A DNA stretch of 64,000 nucleotides from contig LNFB01000234.1 of the NCBI GenBank assembly GCA_001464385.1, positions 41,760 through 105,759 of the forward strand. The letters are read 5' to 3'. This document shows positions 47,115 through 55,232 of this stretch, piece after piece. Made by a program: the position numbers and the translations under genes. Origin of the DNA: Deltaproteobacteria bacterium Ga0077550. Its GTDB lineage: Bacteria; Myxococcota_A; Polyangia; Nannocystales; Nannocystaceae. The notes below the pieces were generated by a model. That model was given only the letters and a program-made list of their open reading frames with translations. It had not been told where the DNA came from and made no database searches. Each line of letters starts with the position of its first letter. The first letter of the stretch is position 1.

Positions 47115-47120
47115 AGCGTA
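47115..47120 (-). promoter_or_regulatory. -10-like hexamer TACGCT
   Basis: On the minus strand GATACGCT ends ten bases before GTG 47104 of the methyltransferase. The same hexamer precedes the sigma factor at 22189. Confidence 0.35.
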
Positions 47121-47322
47121 TCGCCGAAGGCGTCGCCGCCACGTCGAGCGCGAACACTCTGCGGGCGCGCGCGGCCCTTCGCGTAGCGCGGCGTGCGCTC
47201 GCGGCCGCACATCGAACGACGATCCGCAGATTTGCGCGGGTGTGCAGCCGCGTTCGCATGGAGAATCGACCGATCGCGTGAGCCCACGCATTCGCGAGGG
47301 GCCTGCGGGCCCGTGTGTGGGG

Positions 47323-47350
47323 TTGTCGACTCGCGCGCCGCTTGTACACT
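47323..47350 (+). promoter_or_regulatory. Sigma-70-like promoter TTGTCG-N16-TACACT
   Basis: TTGTCG (47323-47328) and TACACT (47345-47350), 16 bases apart, end 14 bases before the ATG of the HAD-like gene. This is the most complete promoter-like pair in the window and would drive the four-gene operon with a leader of about seven bases. Confidence 0.45.
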
Positions 47351-47364
47351 CGCCCGCCGCCACG

Positions 47365-48042
47365 ATGAGTGCAAAGCACACCGCAGCCTTCTTTCGCGCG
47401 GAGGGCGTCCTGGTCACCAGCGGCGTCATGCAGGCCGCGATGTTCATGGCCGGACAACGGGCCGGGATGCGCGAGCGAGCGCTCCGCTTCGGCCAGGCCC
47501 TCGCCTCGGCGCCGGTCTTCGGTCTGCTCGGCCAGAACGATCGCACGCTCGGCAACCGCGTCGCCCACCTCTGTTACCGCGACATGTCCGAGGACCGCGT
47601 CGTCGTCCTCTCGGAGGAGTACGTCGACGACGTCCTCTCCGAGAAGGTCCTCGACAGCGGCATCGAGCTGATGCGCAAGGCCAAGGCCGACGGCCACCGC
47701 GTCGTCGTCCTGTCCGAGGGCATCAGCGAGATCATGGAGCGCATGCGCGAGAAGTGGCGCTACGTCGACGACCTGGTGTGCAACCACCTCGAGTATCGGG
47801 GCGGCAAGGCCACCGGCAAGCTCGTCGAGCCGGTCATCGGCGGCTACGAGGGCGGCAAGTGGCTCACGAGCTACGCCGCCGAGCACGACATCGATCTCTC
47901 GCGTTCCTTCGCCTATGCCGGGCACGGACCGGACCTCCTGCTGCTGTCGGCGGTCGGCCACCCGTGTGCGGTCAACCCCGACTTCACGCTGCGCAAGGCC
48001 GCCCGCGAGGCGGACTGGCCGCTGATGGACTACAAGGCATGA
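47365..48042 (+). CDS. HAD-IB-like protein lacking the nucleophilic Asp
   Basis: 225 residues. It is shaped like a haloacid dehalogenase of subfamily IB, with a helical cap segment (MFMAGQRAGMRERALRFGQA), motif II-like VVVLSEGISEIM and motif IV-like FAYAGHGPDLLLLSAVGHP. The motif I that normally reads DxDxT is replaced by AFFRAEGVLVTSG, with no Asp at the catalytic position, so phosphatase activity is not expected. HAD-IB domains are often next to acyltransferases or reductases of lipid metabolism. The gene is the first of an operon: its stop overlaps the next start (ATGA). It may have a binding or scaffold role. Confidence 0.75.
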   Translation: MSAKHTAAFFRAEGVLVTSGVMQAAMFMAGQRAGMRERALRFGQALASAPVFGLLGQNDRTLGNRVAHLCYRDMSEDRVVVLSEEYVDDVLSEKVLDSGIELMRKAKADGHRVVVLSEGISEIMERMREKWRYVDDLVCNHLEYRGGKATGKLVEPVIGGYEGGKWLTSYAAEHDIDLSRSFAYAGHGPDLLLLSAVGHPCAVNPDFTLRKAAREADWPLMDYKA

Positions 48043-49751
48043 GCACGCAGGGCCGGCTACCGCTGTCGATCCGCGAGACCCTCGCGGGCAAGCACATCCT
48101 GCTGACCGGCGCGTCGGGCTTCGTCGGCAAGGTCTGGCTGGCGATGGTCCTGCACCACATCCCGCAGGTCGGCCGGATCTACATCCTGCTGCGGGGCAAG
48201 GGCCGCGGCGTCAAGGAGCGGTTCGAGAAGATCGTCAACGAGAGCCCGGTCTTCAAGCCGCTGCACGACGCCCACGAGGGCCGGATGAGCGAGTTCCTGT
48301 CGCAGCGCGTCGAGGTCGTCGCGGGCGACGTCTCGCAGCCGAACATGGGCATCGAGCCGGACACCCTGGCGCGGCTGCTCGCCGACGTGGACCTCGTCCT
48401 CAACTGCGCGGGCCTGGTCGACTTCAACCCGGATGTCCGCGAGGCGCTGTCGTCGAACGTCCAGGGCGCGATCAACGTCGGGGACTTCATCGAGGCCAGT
48501 CACCACGCCGCGCTGCTGCACGTCTCGACGTGCTACGTCGCCGGTCACCGCGACGGCTTCGTCCCCGAGACCATCGTCACCGACCGCACGCCCAACGGCA
48601 CGTCGATCTCCGCGGAGGACGAGTACCGCAAGCTGCACGAGATCATCGCGGACGTGGAGGCCGAGAACGACGATCCCGCGACCGAGGCCACGCTGCGCGA
48701 GGACGTCGTGCGTCGGCTCGCCGAGCGCGGCCACGAGGGCGACTACAAGCGCGTGACCGACATGGTCACCCGGCTCAAGCGCAAGCGGCTGCGCGAGATG
48801 ATGGCCAAGGCCGGCACCGACCGCGCCAAGGCGCTGGGCTGGCCCAACACGTACACGTACACGAAGGCGCTCGCCGAGCAGCTGCTCGCGGCGCGGGCCG
48901 ATCGCCTGCGCTTCGCGTCGTTCCGGCCCGCGATCGTCGAGAGCTCGATCGACTTCCCGTTCGCCGGCTGGAACGAGGGCTTCAACACCTCGGGGCCGCT
49001 GGTCTACCTCGCGGGCACCTGGTTCCGCCACGTGCCGGCGGCCGCCGGCAACGCCCTCGATGTGATCCCGGTCGACAGCGTGTGCCGCATGCTCTCGATC
49101 GTCGCCTGCGCGCTCATCCGCGGCGAGAACTCGCAGGTGTACCAGTGCGGCTCGTCCGACCGGAACTTCCTCCCGGTCGATCGCCTCACCGAGCTGTCGG
49201 CGCTCGGGCACCGCAAGTACCTGCGCGAGCACGGCAACGGCGCGCTCGAGCGGCTCATCCTCTCGCGGTGGGACGCGACGGCGGCCGACCCCGAGCACGT
49301 CCTCAACGTCACCAACATCCGCAAGCTGATGGGGCAGGTCACCCGCTACCTCAAGCACGGCATGCCGGAGAAGATCCCGAGCGAGCTGCGCGAGTGGGCC
49401 GACGACGTCTCGAAGAGCACGGACAACGGCGTCCGCAAGCTGCGGCAGATCGAGGAGGTCCTCGAGCTGTTCATGCCGTTCACCTACGAGCACTTCTGCG
49501 TGTTCGAGTGCCGTGCCGTCGATCGCCACCCGGTGGTCGAGCCCGAGTTCCGTTTCGCGCCCGAGACCATCGAGTGGCGCTCGTACTGGCTCGACATCCA
49601 CATGCCCGGGCTGCGCCGCTGGTGCTTCCCCGAGTACGAGGACAAGGCCAAGGAGACCTACGCGCCCAAGACCCCGTTCCGGCTGCTCGATGCGGCCCTC
49701 GAGCCCGCGCGCCCGTCGGCACCGGTGCCCGCGCGAGAGGAAGCCGGCTGA
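48039..49751 (+). CDS. Fatty acyl-CoA reductase (FAR-type SDR)
   Basis: 570 residues. The NAD(P)H-binding motif LLTGASGFVGKVWLAMVLHH near residue 20, the VGRIYILLRGKGRGVKERF segment, VLNCAGLVDFNPD and STCYVAGHRDG, and the active-site YTYTKALAEQL (YxxxK, near residue 272) are those of alcohol-forming fatty acyl reductases (male-sterility type, PF07993). A C-terminal domain of about 150 residues (LELFMPFTYEHFCVFECRAV) corresponds to the FAR_C region. It would reduce an acyl-CoA or acyl-ACP to an aldehyde or alcohol. There is a charged helical insert at residues 200-250 (EDEYRKLHEIIADVEAEND). It overlaps the preceding gene by four bases and the next by one (TGATG). Confidence 0.88.
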   Translation: MSTQGRLPLSIRETLAGKHILLTGASGFVGKVWLAMVLHHIPQVGRIYILLRGKGRGVKERFEKIVNESPVFKPLHDAHEGRMSEFLSQRVEVVAGDVSQPNMGIEPDTLARLLADVDLVLNCAGLVDFNPDVREALSSNVQGAINVGDFIEASHHAALLHVSTCYVAGHRDGFVPETIVTDRTPNGTSISAEDEYRKLHEIIADVEAENDDPATEATLREDVVRRLAERGHEGDYKRVTDMVTRLKRKRLREMMAKAGTDRAKALGWPNTYTYTKALAEQLLAARADRLRFASFRPAIVESSIDFPFAGWNEGFNTSGPLVYLAGTWFRHVPAAAGNALDVIPVDSVCRMLSIVACALIRGENSQVYQCGSSDRNFLPVDRLTELSALGHRKYLREHGNGALERLILSRWDATAADPEHVLNVTNIRKLMGQVTRYLKHGMPEKIPSELREWADDVSKSTDNGVRKLRQIEEVLELFMPFTYEHFCVFECRAVDRHPVVEPEFRFAPETIEWRSYWLDIHMPGLRRWCFPEYEDKAKETYAPKTPFRLLDAALEPARPSAPVPAREEAG

Positions 49752-50896
49752 TGACGATCCTACTGACGGGTGCGACCGGCTACATCGGCTCGTACGTCGC
49801 GAACGAGCTGCTGAACCGCACCGACTCGCGCATCGCCGTGCTCGTGCGGGCCAAGACCGAGGACGAGGCGCGCCAGCGGCTGTGGAAGTCGATGCAGCTG
49901 CACCTCGACTTCGACGCCTTCGCCCGCGCGCTGCCGCGGCTCGACATCTACCGCGGGGACCTCACGGTCGATGACCTCGGCATCGACCCCAAGTCGCGCG
50001 AGCGGCTCGCCGACACCATGCGCTCGGTGATCCACTGCGCGGCGTCGCTCAACCGCAAGTCGGACAAGGTCTGCTTCAACGTCAACCTTCGCGGCACGCT
50101 CGAGCTCATCAAGCTGGCGCAGCTCGCCCGCGCCAAGGGCAACCTCCAGCGCTTCTCGGACGTCTCGACCGTGGCCGTCGCCGGCCACCGCAACGCCGAG
50201 AACGTCCAGGAGGACGACGCGGTGCAGTGGGATCGCAGCGACTACGATCCGTACGCGCGCACCAAGAAGTTCTGCGAGCACATGGTCCACGAGCTGCTGC
50301 CGGACGTGCCCAGCACCATCTTCCGGCCGAGCACCGTGCTCGGCGACAGCCGCTTCCCCGAGACCACGCAGTTCGACATGGTCCGCGCCTTCGCAGCGCT
50401 GGCCTACATGCGCGTGTTGCCGCTGCGCCGCGAGTGGCGGTTCGACATCGTCCCGGCCAACTACGTCGGCGAGGCGATCGCCCGCATCCACCTCGACCCC
50501 AAGCCGAAGTACGGCATCTATCACCTGAGCGCGGGCGAAGGCTCGTTGACGTACGGGCAGATCGTCGACGGCCTGCGCCGCGAGGGGCACCGTGCGCGGA
50601 CGTTCTTCGTGCCCCAGCTCGAGAAGCCGTTCGGGCTGGCGGTCGAGGCGTTGATGTCGACCCCGCGCAAGTACGGCGTCGCAGGGGCGGCCTCGCTGAT
50701 GAAGGTCTTCCTGCCGTATCTCACCAATGACACGGTGTTCTCGAACCGCCGCGTGATCGAGGCGCTCGGCCACGAGCCGGTGCCGTTCACCGACTACGCC
50801 CTGCCGCTCCTGCGGTTCGCGACCGAGGGCAAGTTCACGTATCCCTACAAGCCCTGGCCCGAGGACGCGGGCCCGCGGCTGGCCAAGGCAGTCTGA
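49751..50896 (+). CDS. Thioester-reductase-like SDR
   Basis: 381 residues. It is an extended SDR with MTILLTGATGYIGSYVANEL at the N-terminus, VIHCAASLNRKSDKVCFNVN, and a YxxxK site in DPYARTKKFCEHMV (near residue 173). The RPSTVLGDSR and VPANYVGEAIARIH segments are typical. It is closest to thioester-reductase domains and NAD_binding_4 proteins, which reduce acyl thioesters or modify lipid-linked sugars. It starts on the stop codon of the fatty acyl-CoA reductase gene (TGATG), so the two are translated together. The substrate is unknown; an acyl or lipid-linked intermediate is the simplest guess. Confidence 0.85.
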   Translation: MTILLTGATGYIGSYVANELLNRTDSRIAVLVRAKTEDEARQRLWKSMQLHLDFDAFARALPRLDIYRGDLTVDDLGIDPKSRERLADTMRSVIHCAASLNRKSDKVCFNVNLRGTLELIKLAQLARAKGNLQRFSDVSTVAVAGHRNAENVQEDDAVQWDRSDYDPYARTKKFCEHMVHELLPDVPSTIFRPSTVLGDSRFPETTQFDMVRAFAALAYMRVLPLRREWRFDIVPANYVGEAIARIHLDPKPKYGIYHLSAGEGSLTYGQIVDGLRREGHRARTFFVPQLEKPFGLAVEALMSTPRKYGVAGAASLMKVFLPYLTNDTVFSNRRVIEALGHEPVPFTDYALPLLRFATEGKFTYPYKPWPEDAGPRLAKAV

Positions 50897-50898
50897 GC

Positions 50899-52347
50899 AT
50901 GGGCATCCTCTCGCGCATCAAGAACGCGTTCGACCCCGACCGCGTCCTGCAGGAGATCATGGGCGGCTTCATCGAGGCCGTCGCCGTCGAGCGCGCGCTC
51001 GATCTCCGGCAGAACACCTGGGCCCCGGGCAAGCCGCTCAAGCTGCTGTTCGCCGGCTACGTCGGCACGCGCAACACCGGCGCCGACGTCCGCGTCGAGG
51101 AGATGATCCGGCAGATCCGCCACGTGGTCGGCGATGACGACCTCGAGGCGACGATCATGACCGTCGACCCCGAGCTGACGGCGGGCTACTTCCGCACGGT
51201 CCGCCAGGTCGAGCTCCCGGTGGTGTTCCCGAAGTTCCTCCACGACGAGTGCCCGAAGCACCACGGCGTCATCGCGTGCGAGGGCTCGATGTTCAAGTCG
51301 AAGTTCGCGTCCGCGCTGTCGGTGATGATGGCCGGCGCCCTCGGCATCGCGAACGCCGAGGGCAAGCTCAGCGTCGGCTACGGCGCCGAGGCCGGCAACA
51401 TGACCCCGGCGCTGCGCGACTTCGTGAAGAAGCACTGCAAGAACTCGCTGGTCATCTGCCGCAACGAGCCGTCGCGCGACGTGCTCGGCGTGATGGGCAT
51501 CCGCACGACGGGCGGCGCCGACACGGCGTGGACGTTCGAGCCGGCGCCGCTGTCGGTGGGCGCCGAGCACCTGCGCAAGGCCGGCTGGGACGGCAAGAAG
51601 CCGGTGTTGGTGGTGTGCCCGATCAACCCGTTCTGGTGGCCGGTGAAGCCCGATCTGGCCAAGGCCGCGGCGATGCGCCTGGTCGGCCAGTACCGCGACG
51701 AGCACTACCAGTCGGTCTACTTCCACCACAGCTCGCAGGCCGCGACGGACAAGTACGAGAACTACCTCGACGCGATCGCCAAGGGCGTGAACCACTTCGC
51801 GAGCAAGCGCGACTGCTTCCCGATCCTGGTCGCGATGGAGCAGCTCGACAAGTACGCCTGCGAGGACCTGGCGCCGCGCCTCGACATGGGCGCGCCCATG
51901 TTCACGAGCGACAAGTACGACATGTTCAACATGGTCAGCATCCTGCGCAACTGCGCGTGGATGCTGAGCTCGCGCTTCCACGCGGTGGTGACCTCGATGC
52001 CGGGGCAGGTGGCGTCGGCGGGCATCACGATGGACGAGCGCATCCGCAACCTGATGAACGATCGCGGCCACCCGCACCTGTTCCTCGAGGTCGACGAGGC
52101 CGACCTGGCGGACAAGGTCGTCAACGTGCTCGAGGTGTTGGCGCGGGACTCGGAGCAGATCCGCGAGGACATCGGTCGCGCCGTGCCCAAGCAGCTCGCG
52201 CTGATGGGCGGCATGGGCATCGACTTCATGGACGAGGTCGTGCGCGTGTATCCGGAGTTCCCGAGGAGGGAGCTGCCGCGGACGTGGCAGGCGCATCTTC
52301 CGGCGATGGAGCCGGTGTTGATGCGGTTGCTCGAGCGGTACGGGTGA
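50899..52347 (+). CDS. Polysaccharide pyruvyl transferase-family protein
   Basis: 482 residues, starting two bases after the stop codon of the SDR gene. The pattern AGYVGTRNTGADVRVEEMIR at the N-terminus, the CEGSMFKSKFASALSVMMAG stretch, VVCPINPFWW and the LSSRFHAVVTSM motif (SRxH) near residue 360 match the PS_pyruv_trans family (PF04230). Family members transfer pyruvyl ketals or, as CsaB-like proteins, modify secondary cell-wall polymers; others act in glycan or lipid-linked sugar synthesis. This copy is longer than typical (350-400). With two reductases upstream, a role in a lipid or lipid-linked glycan pathway is inferred. Confidence 0.85.
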   Translation: MGILSRIKNAFDPDRVLQEIMGGFIEAVAVERALDLRQNTWAPGKPLKLLFAGYVGTRNTGADVRVEEMIRQIRHVVGDDDLEATIMTVDPELTAGYFRTVRQVELPVVFPKFLHDECPKHHGVIACEGSMFKSKFASALSVMMAGALGIANAEGKLSVGYGAEAGNMTPALRDFVKKHCKNSLVICRNEPSRDVLGVMGIRTTGGADTAWTFEPAPLSVGAEHLRKAGWDGKKPVLVVCPINPFWWPVKPDLAKAAAMRLVGQYRDEHYQSVYFHHSSQAATDKYENYLDAIAKGVNHFASKRDCFPILVAMEQLDKYACEDLAPRLDMGAPMFTSDKYDMFNMVSILRNCAWMLSSRFHAVVTSMPGQVASAGITMDERIRNLMNDRGHPHLFLEVDEADLADKVVNVLEVLARDSEQIREDIGRAVPKQLALMGGMGIDFMDEVVRVYPEFPRRELPRTWQAHLPAMEPVLMRLLERYG

Positions 52348-52392
52348 GCGTCCGCTTCCGTCGCGGGTGATCCAGGCCCACGGCCCACCGAT

Positions 52393-53214
52393 ATGCATGG
52401 GCACGCCGCGGCGTTTCGGGGCGTGGCCTGGCGGCGTCGTTCGGCGTGGTGGAGCGCATGGCTGGCCCTGGGGCTCGACCCGGGCTGCGGGGACGCCGTG
52501 CCCGCGGTGACCGACCTGGTGCTCAGCCCCGCCACTGCGGTCGTCATCGGTACGCAGCCGATGATCCCGATCGCCCCGGATGTGTACGTCGAGCCCGGGA
52601 CTTCGACCGACGATCTCGTGGCGCTGCGGGCCGCCCACACCCGAGCGCAAGGCGAACTCGACGCGTGGTTTCCCACGACCACCGACGATCGTGGCCTGGT
52701 CCTGTTCTGCGGCACGGCGGCGTGCAAGATCGCCTTCGGTGCACCACCGACGGCCGCGAGCTCGAGCGACCTCGGGTTCGCGACGTACGTGCCGAGCGGC
52801 GGGCACGAGGCGCGTCGCGCCGTGGTGGTCACCGGCCCCGCGCCGAACACCGATCGCATCCTGATGCACGAGTGGGTGCACGTGCACATGGGTCTGCATG
52901 CCCAGTACGAGCTGGTGCCCACATGGTTCAACGAAGGGGTCGCGACGCTGTTGGCCGGCGAGCCGAGCTGCGCGCACGCTCCGACGCCGAGCGCGGACAG
53001 CCTGCACGACGTGGCGACGAAGGACGCGTGGCAGGAGCACATCGCGGTGCCGGGCCGGACGATCCGGATCTACTGCCAATCGAGGAACGAGGTCCGTGCT
53101 TGGGTGGGCGGGGACGTCTCGGCTGCGACGGTCGCCGCTGCGGTCGTCGTGGTCCTCGACGCGGTCGCGGCGGGCGCAGAGTTCGAAGCGGTGTACGGGC
53201 CGCTGCGGGGGTGA
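52393..53214 (+). CDS. Putative secreted HExxH metalloprotease-like protein
   Basis: 273 residues. The N-terminus (MHGHAAAFRGVAWRRRSAWW...) has a basic start and a hydrophobic stretch ending in DPGCGDA, a possible but atypical lipobox. Near residue 157 it has LMHEWVHVHMGLHAQYELVP followed by TWFNEGVATLLAGE. The HExxH plus NEGxA pattern is that of gluzincin-like peptidases (peptidase MA family), where the two His and the downstream Glu bind zinc. Six Cys occur, among them FCGTAACK, possibly in disulfides. The sequence before the motif is beta-rich and not recognised. It follows the pyruvyl-transferase gene by 45 bp. Confidence 0.7.
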   Translation: MHGHAAAFRGVAWRRRSAWWSAWLALGLDPGCGDAVPAVTDLVLSPATAVVIGTQPMIPIAPDVYVEPGTSTDDLVALRAAHTRAQGELDAWFPTTTDDRGLVLFCGTAACKIAFGAPPTAASSSDLGFATYVPSGGHEARRAVVVTGPAPNTDRILMHEWVHVHMGLHAQYELVPTWFNEGVATLLAGEPSCAHAPTPSADSLHDVATKDAWQEHIAVPGRTIRIYCQSRNEVRAWVGGDVSAATVAAAVVVVLDAVAAGAEFEAVYGPLRG

Positions 53215-53337
53215 TGCGTCCGCGACTCCGCGCAGACTCGTCCGTCGTTGCACACGAGCACGGCGTTCGACGACGTACAGCACCGCGGTTCGCAACGCCC
53301 GTGAAGCGGCCCACGAGGGAGCCCGTGAACGCCCTCT

Positions 53338-53374
53338 TCCGGCAGATTGTCAGTCGGATTGACAATCTGCCGGA
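53338..53374. promoter_or_regulatory. 37-bp palindrome before second DUF4143 gene
   Basis: The arms 53338-53352 and 53360-53374 are exact reverse complements, and the intervening bases continue the dyad except for one mismatched pair (53353 and 53359). The centre is the G at 53356 within GTCGGAT, the same core (TC-G-GA around a central G) as in the palindrome at 39609. It ends 23 bases before the ATG of the second DUF4143 ATPase. Arm sequences outside the core differ from the first palindrome. Confidence 0.8.
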
Positions 53375-53397
53375 GGCCCCCCAGACTCGCGTGGACC

Positions 53398-54609
53398 ATG
53401 GTCGCGCCTCGCCTGCTCGCGCCGTTGTTGAAGCGCCGCGCGAGGCAGTCGCCGATCGTGGTCCTCACCGGACCCCGGCAGTCGGGGAAGACGACGCTGG
53501 TCCGCCAGGTGTTCGACGACAAACCGTACGTGAACCTCGAGGCCCCGGACGTTCGTGCGCGCGCGCTCGCCGATCCGCGGGGATTCCTCGCCGACCATCC
53601 GCGAGGGGCGGTGCTCGATGAGGTCCAGCGGGCGCCCGAGTTGCTCTCGTTTCTCCAGGTGGACGTGGATGCTCGGCGGCAACGCGGCCGATGGATCCTC
53701 ACCGGCTCGCAGAATCTGCTGCTGCTCTCCGGGGTGTCGCAGTCCCTCGCGGGGAGGGCGGCCCTCTTGCAGTTGCTCCCGCTGTCGTTGCCGGAGCTGC
53801 GCACCGGCGGCTGGCTCGCGAAGGATCTCAGCTCGGTGCTCTTCCGCGGCGGATACCCGGCCCCGCTGGATCGTCGCGAGCCGGTGCGCGAGTGGCTCGC
53901 GAGCTATGTGGCGACGTACGTCGAGCGCGACGTGCGGAGTGTCTTGGGGGTCGCCGATCTGCTCGCGTTCCAGACGTTCTTGGCGCTGACGGCGACGCGC
54001 ACCGGTCAGGTGCTCAATCTCTCGCAGCTCGGAAGCGAGGCGGGCATCAGCCACAACACCGCGAAGAGCTGGCTGGGTGTCCTCGAGGCCAGCTACATCG
54101 CGATGCGGCTACCTCCGTTCGCCAAGAACCTCGGCAAGCGCCTGACGAAGGCCCCGAAGCTCCATCTGCTGGACAGCGGCTTGGCGTGTTATCTGCTCGG
54201 CATCCGATCGGCGCAGGAACTCACGGCGCATCCGCTGCGCGGCGCAGTGTTCGAGTCGTGGATCGTCTCCGAGGCCGTGAAGGCCCACTACAACGCTGGG
54301 ACGACACCGCGGCTGTCGTACTTCCGCGATGCTCACGGCCTCGAGGTCGACCTCGTCGTGGACCGCGGTGCGGATCTCCTCGGCATCGAGGCGAAGAGCG
54401 GCGCGACGGTCTCGCCCGACGCGTTTGCGGCGCTCGACAGCGTCGCCGCGCTGCTCCCCGAGCTGGCGGAGCGACTCGTGGTGCACGGTGGAGATGCCGA
54501 TTGGTCGACCCGAGGTTCGCGGGCGCTTCCGTATCGCGAGCTCGACTCGATTGCCTGGTCGCGGGCCCCCACGCGGCGTCGGCCAGCGATCCGGCGCGGC
54601 CCGGGGTGA
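53398..54609 (+). CDS. AAA_14/DUF4143 ATPase with nuclease-like C-terminus
   Basis: 403 residues from ATG 53398. The AAA+ domain has Walker A LTGPRQSGKTTLVRQ, Walker B GAVLDEVQ and a sensor ILTGSQNLLLL. The middle winged-helix-like part reads LSQLGSEAGISHNTAKSWLG. The DUF4143 end has SYFRDAHGLEVDLVVDRG then LGIEAKSG, again with spacing like a PD-(D/E)xK core. It has the same layout as the ATPase at 39653 but low identity by eye, so the two are distant relatives rather than a recent duplication. Both have a palindrome with the same core before the gene. The C-terminal 25 residues are Arg/Pro-rich and probably not part of the fold. Confidence 0.9.
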   Translation: MVAPRLLAPLLKRRARQSPIVVLTGPRQSGKTTLVRQVFDDKPYVNLEAPDVRARALADPRGFLADHPRGAVLDEVQRAPELLSFLQVDVDARRQRGRWILTGSQNLLLLSGVSQSLAGRAALLQLLPLSLPELRTGGWLAKDLSSVLFRGGYPAPLDRREPVREWLASYVATYVERDVRSVLGVADLLAFQTFLALTATRTGQVLNLSQLGSEAGISHNTAKSWLGVLEASYIAMRLPPFAKNLGKRLTKAPKLHLLDSGLACYLLGIRSAQELTAHPLRGAVFESWIVSEAVKAHYNAGTTPRLSYFRDAHGLEVDLVVDRGADLLGIEAKSGATVSPDAFAALDSVAALLPELAERLVVHGGDADWSTRGSRALPYRELDSIAWSRAPTRRRPAIRRGPG

Positions 54610-54739
54610 CGCTGAGTCGACCGATCGTCTGCGATGTTCGCGCCGTGCTCGTCCGCCGTCTCGCGCGGCCGCAATCTCCTCGAAGCCAGCGGCAGGGGCC
54701 CACTTCGCAACCGGAGGAGTCCGCACGCTACATCGGTGG

Positions 54740-54745
54740 CATAGT
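54740..54745 (+). promoter_or_regulatory. -10-like hexamer CATAGT
   Basis: CATAGT ends eight bases before GTG 54754, identical in sequence and spacing to the element before the ECF sigma factor at 19379. It supports the GTG as the real start. Confidence 0.35.
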
Positions 54746-54753
54746 CGAAGCCC

Positions 54754-55146
54754 GTGACGACGAGACGAGCTGCGACCCTCCTGGCGTTGTTGACCCTCTC
54801 GACCTGCGATGGCGACGCCAGCGACAGCGAGAGCGCTGCGTGCGAGCCGAGCGACGCGCCGACCTCGTTGACGGTGGACAACCGATCCGGCAACCGCGTC
54901 GAGGCCATCAGCGCGACGGCGTGCGACAGCAGCGAAGAGAAGGCGCTCACCCTGCCCGCGGGGGGGATCGCATTCACATCCCAAGCCACCATCGAGCTGC
55001 CCGGGCCGGGCTGCTGGCTGCTTCGCTGGGAGGGCGAGGGGTGCAGCAACGAAACTCCGTATCGCACGTCGACCAACGTCTGCGGTGGGGAGACGTACGA
55101 GTGGACGGTCCGCGTGGATGGACGGGTCTGCGAAGTCGGCTGGTAG
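54754..55146 (+). CDS. Small Cys-rich lipoprotein
   Basis: 130 residues from GTG 54754. The signal peptide VTTRRAATLLALLTLSTCDG has its lipid-acceptor Cys at residue 18. Six further Cys are spread along a beta-rich domain (SAACEPS, ATACDSS, GPGCWLLRWEGEGC, STNVCGG, RVCEVGW), which would allow three disulfides. The function is unknown. It precedes the ECF sigma factor by 86 bp on the same strand but is probably transcribed separately, since both have their own -10-like hexamer. Confidence 0.65.
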   Translation: MTTRRAATLLALLTLSTCDGDASDSESAACEPSDAPTSLTVDNRSGNRVEAISATACDSSEEKALTLPAGGIAFTSQATIELPGPGCWLLRWEGEGCSNETPYRTSTNVCGGETYEWTVRVDGRVCEVGW

Positions 55147-55217
55147 TCCAGGAGCTTCGTCGCTCGACGCCCCCCGAACCCCCGGGCGCGGACATGGAAA
55201 GGCCCCGGCCGACGAGG

Positions 55218-55223
55218 TAGCAT
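55218..55223 (+). promoter_or_regulatory. -10-like hexamer TAGCAT
   Basis: GGTAGCAT ends nine bases before the ATG of the ECF sigma factor at 55233. Confidence 0.3.
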
Positions 55224-55232
55224 CGGCGGCGG

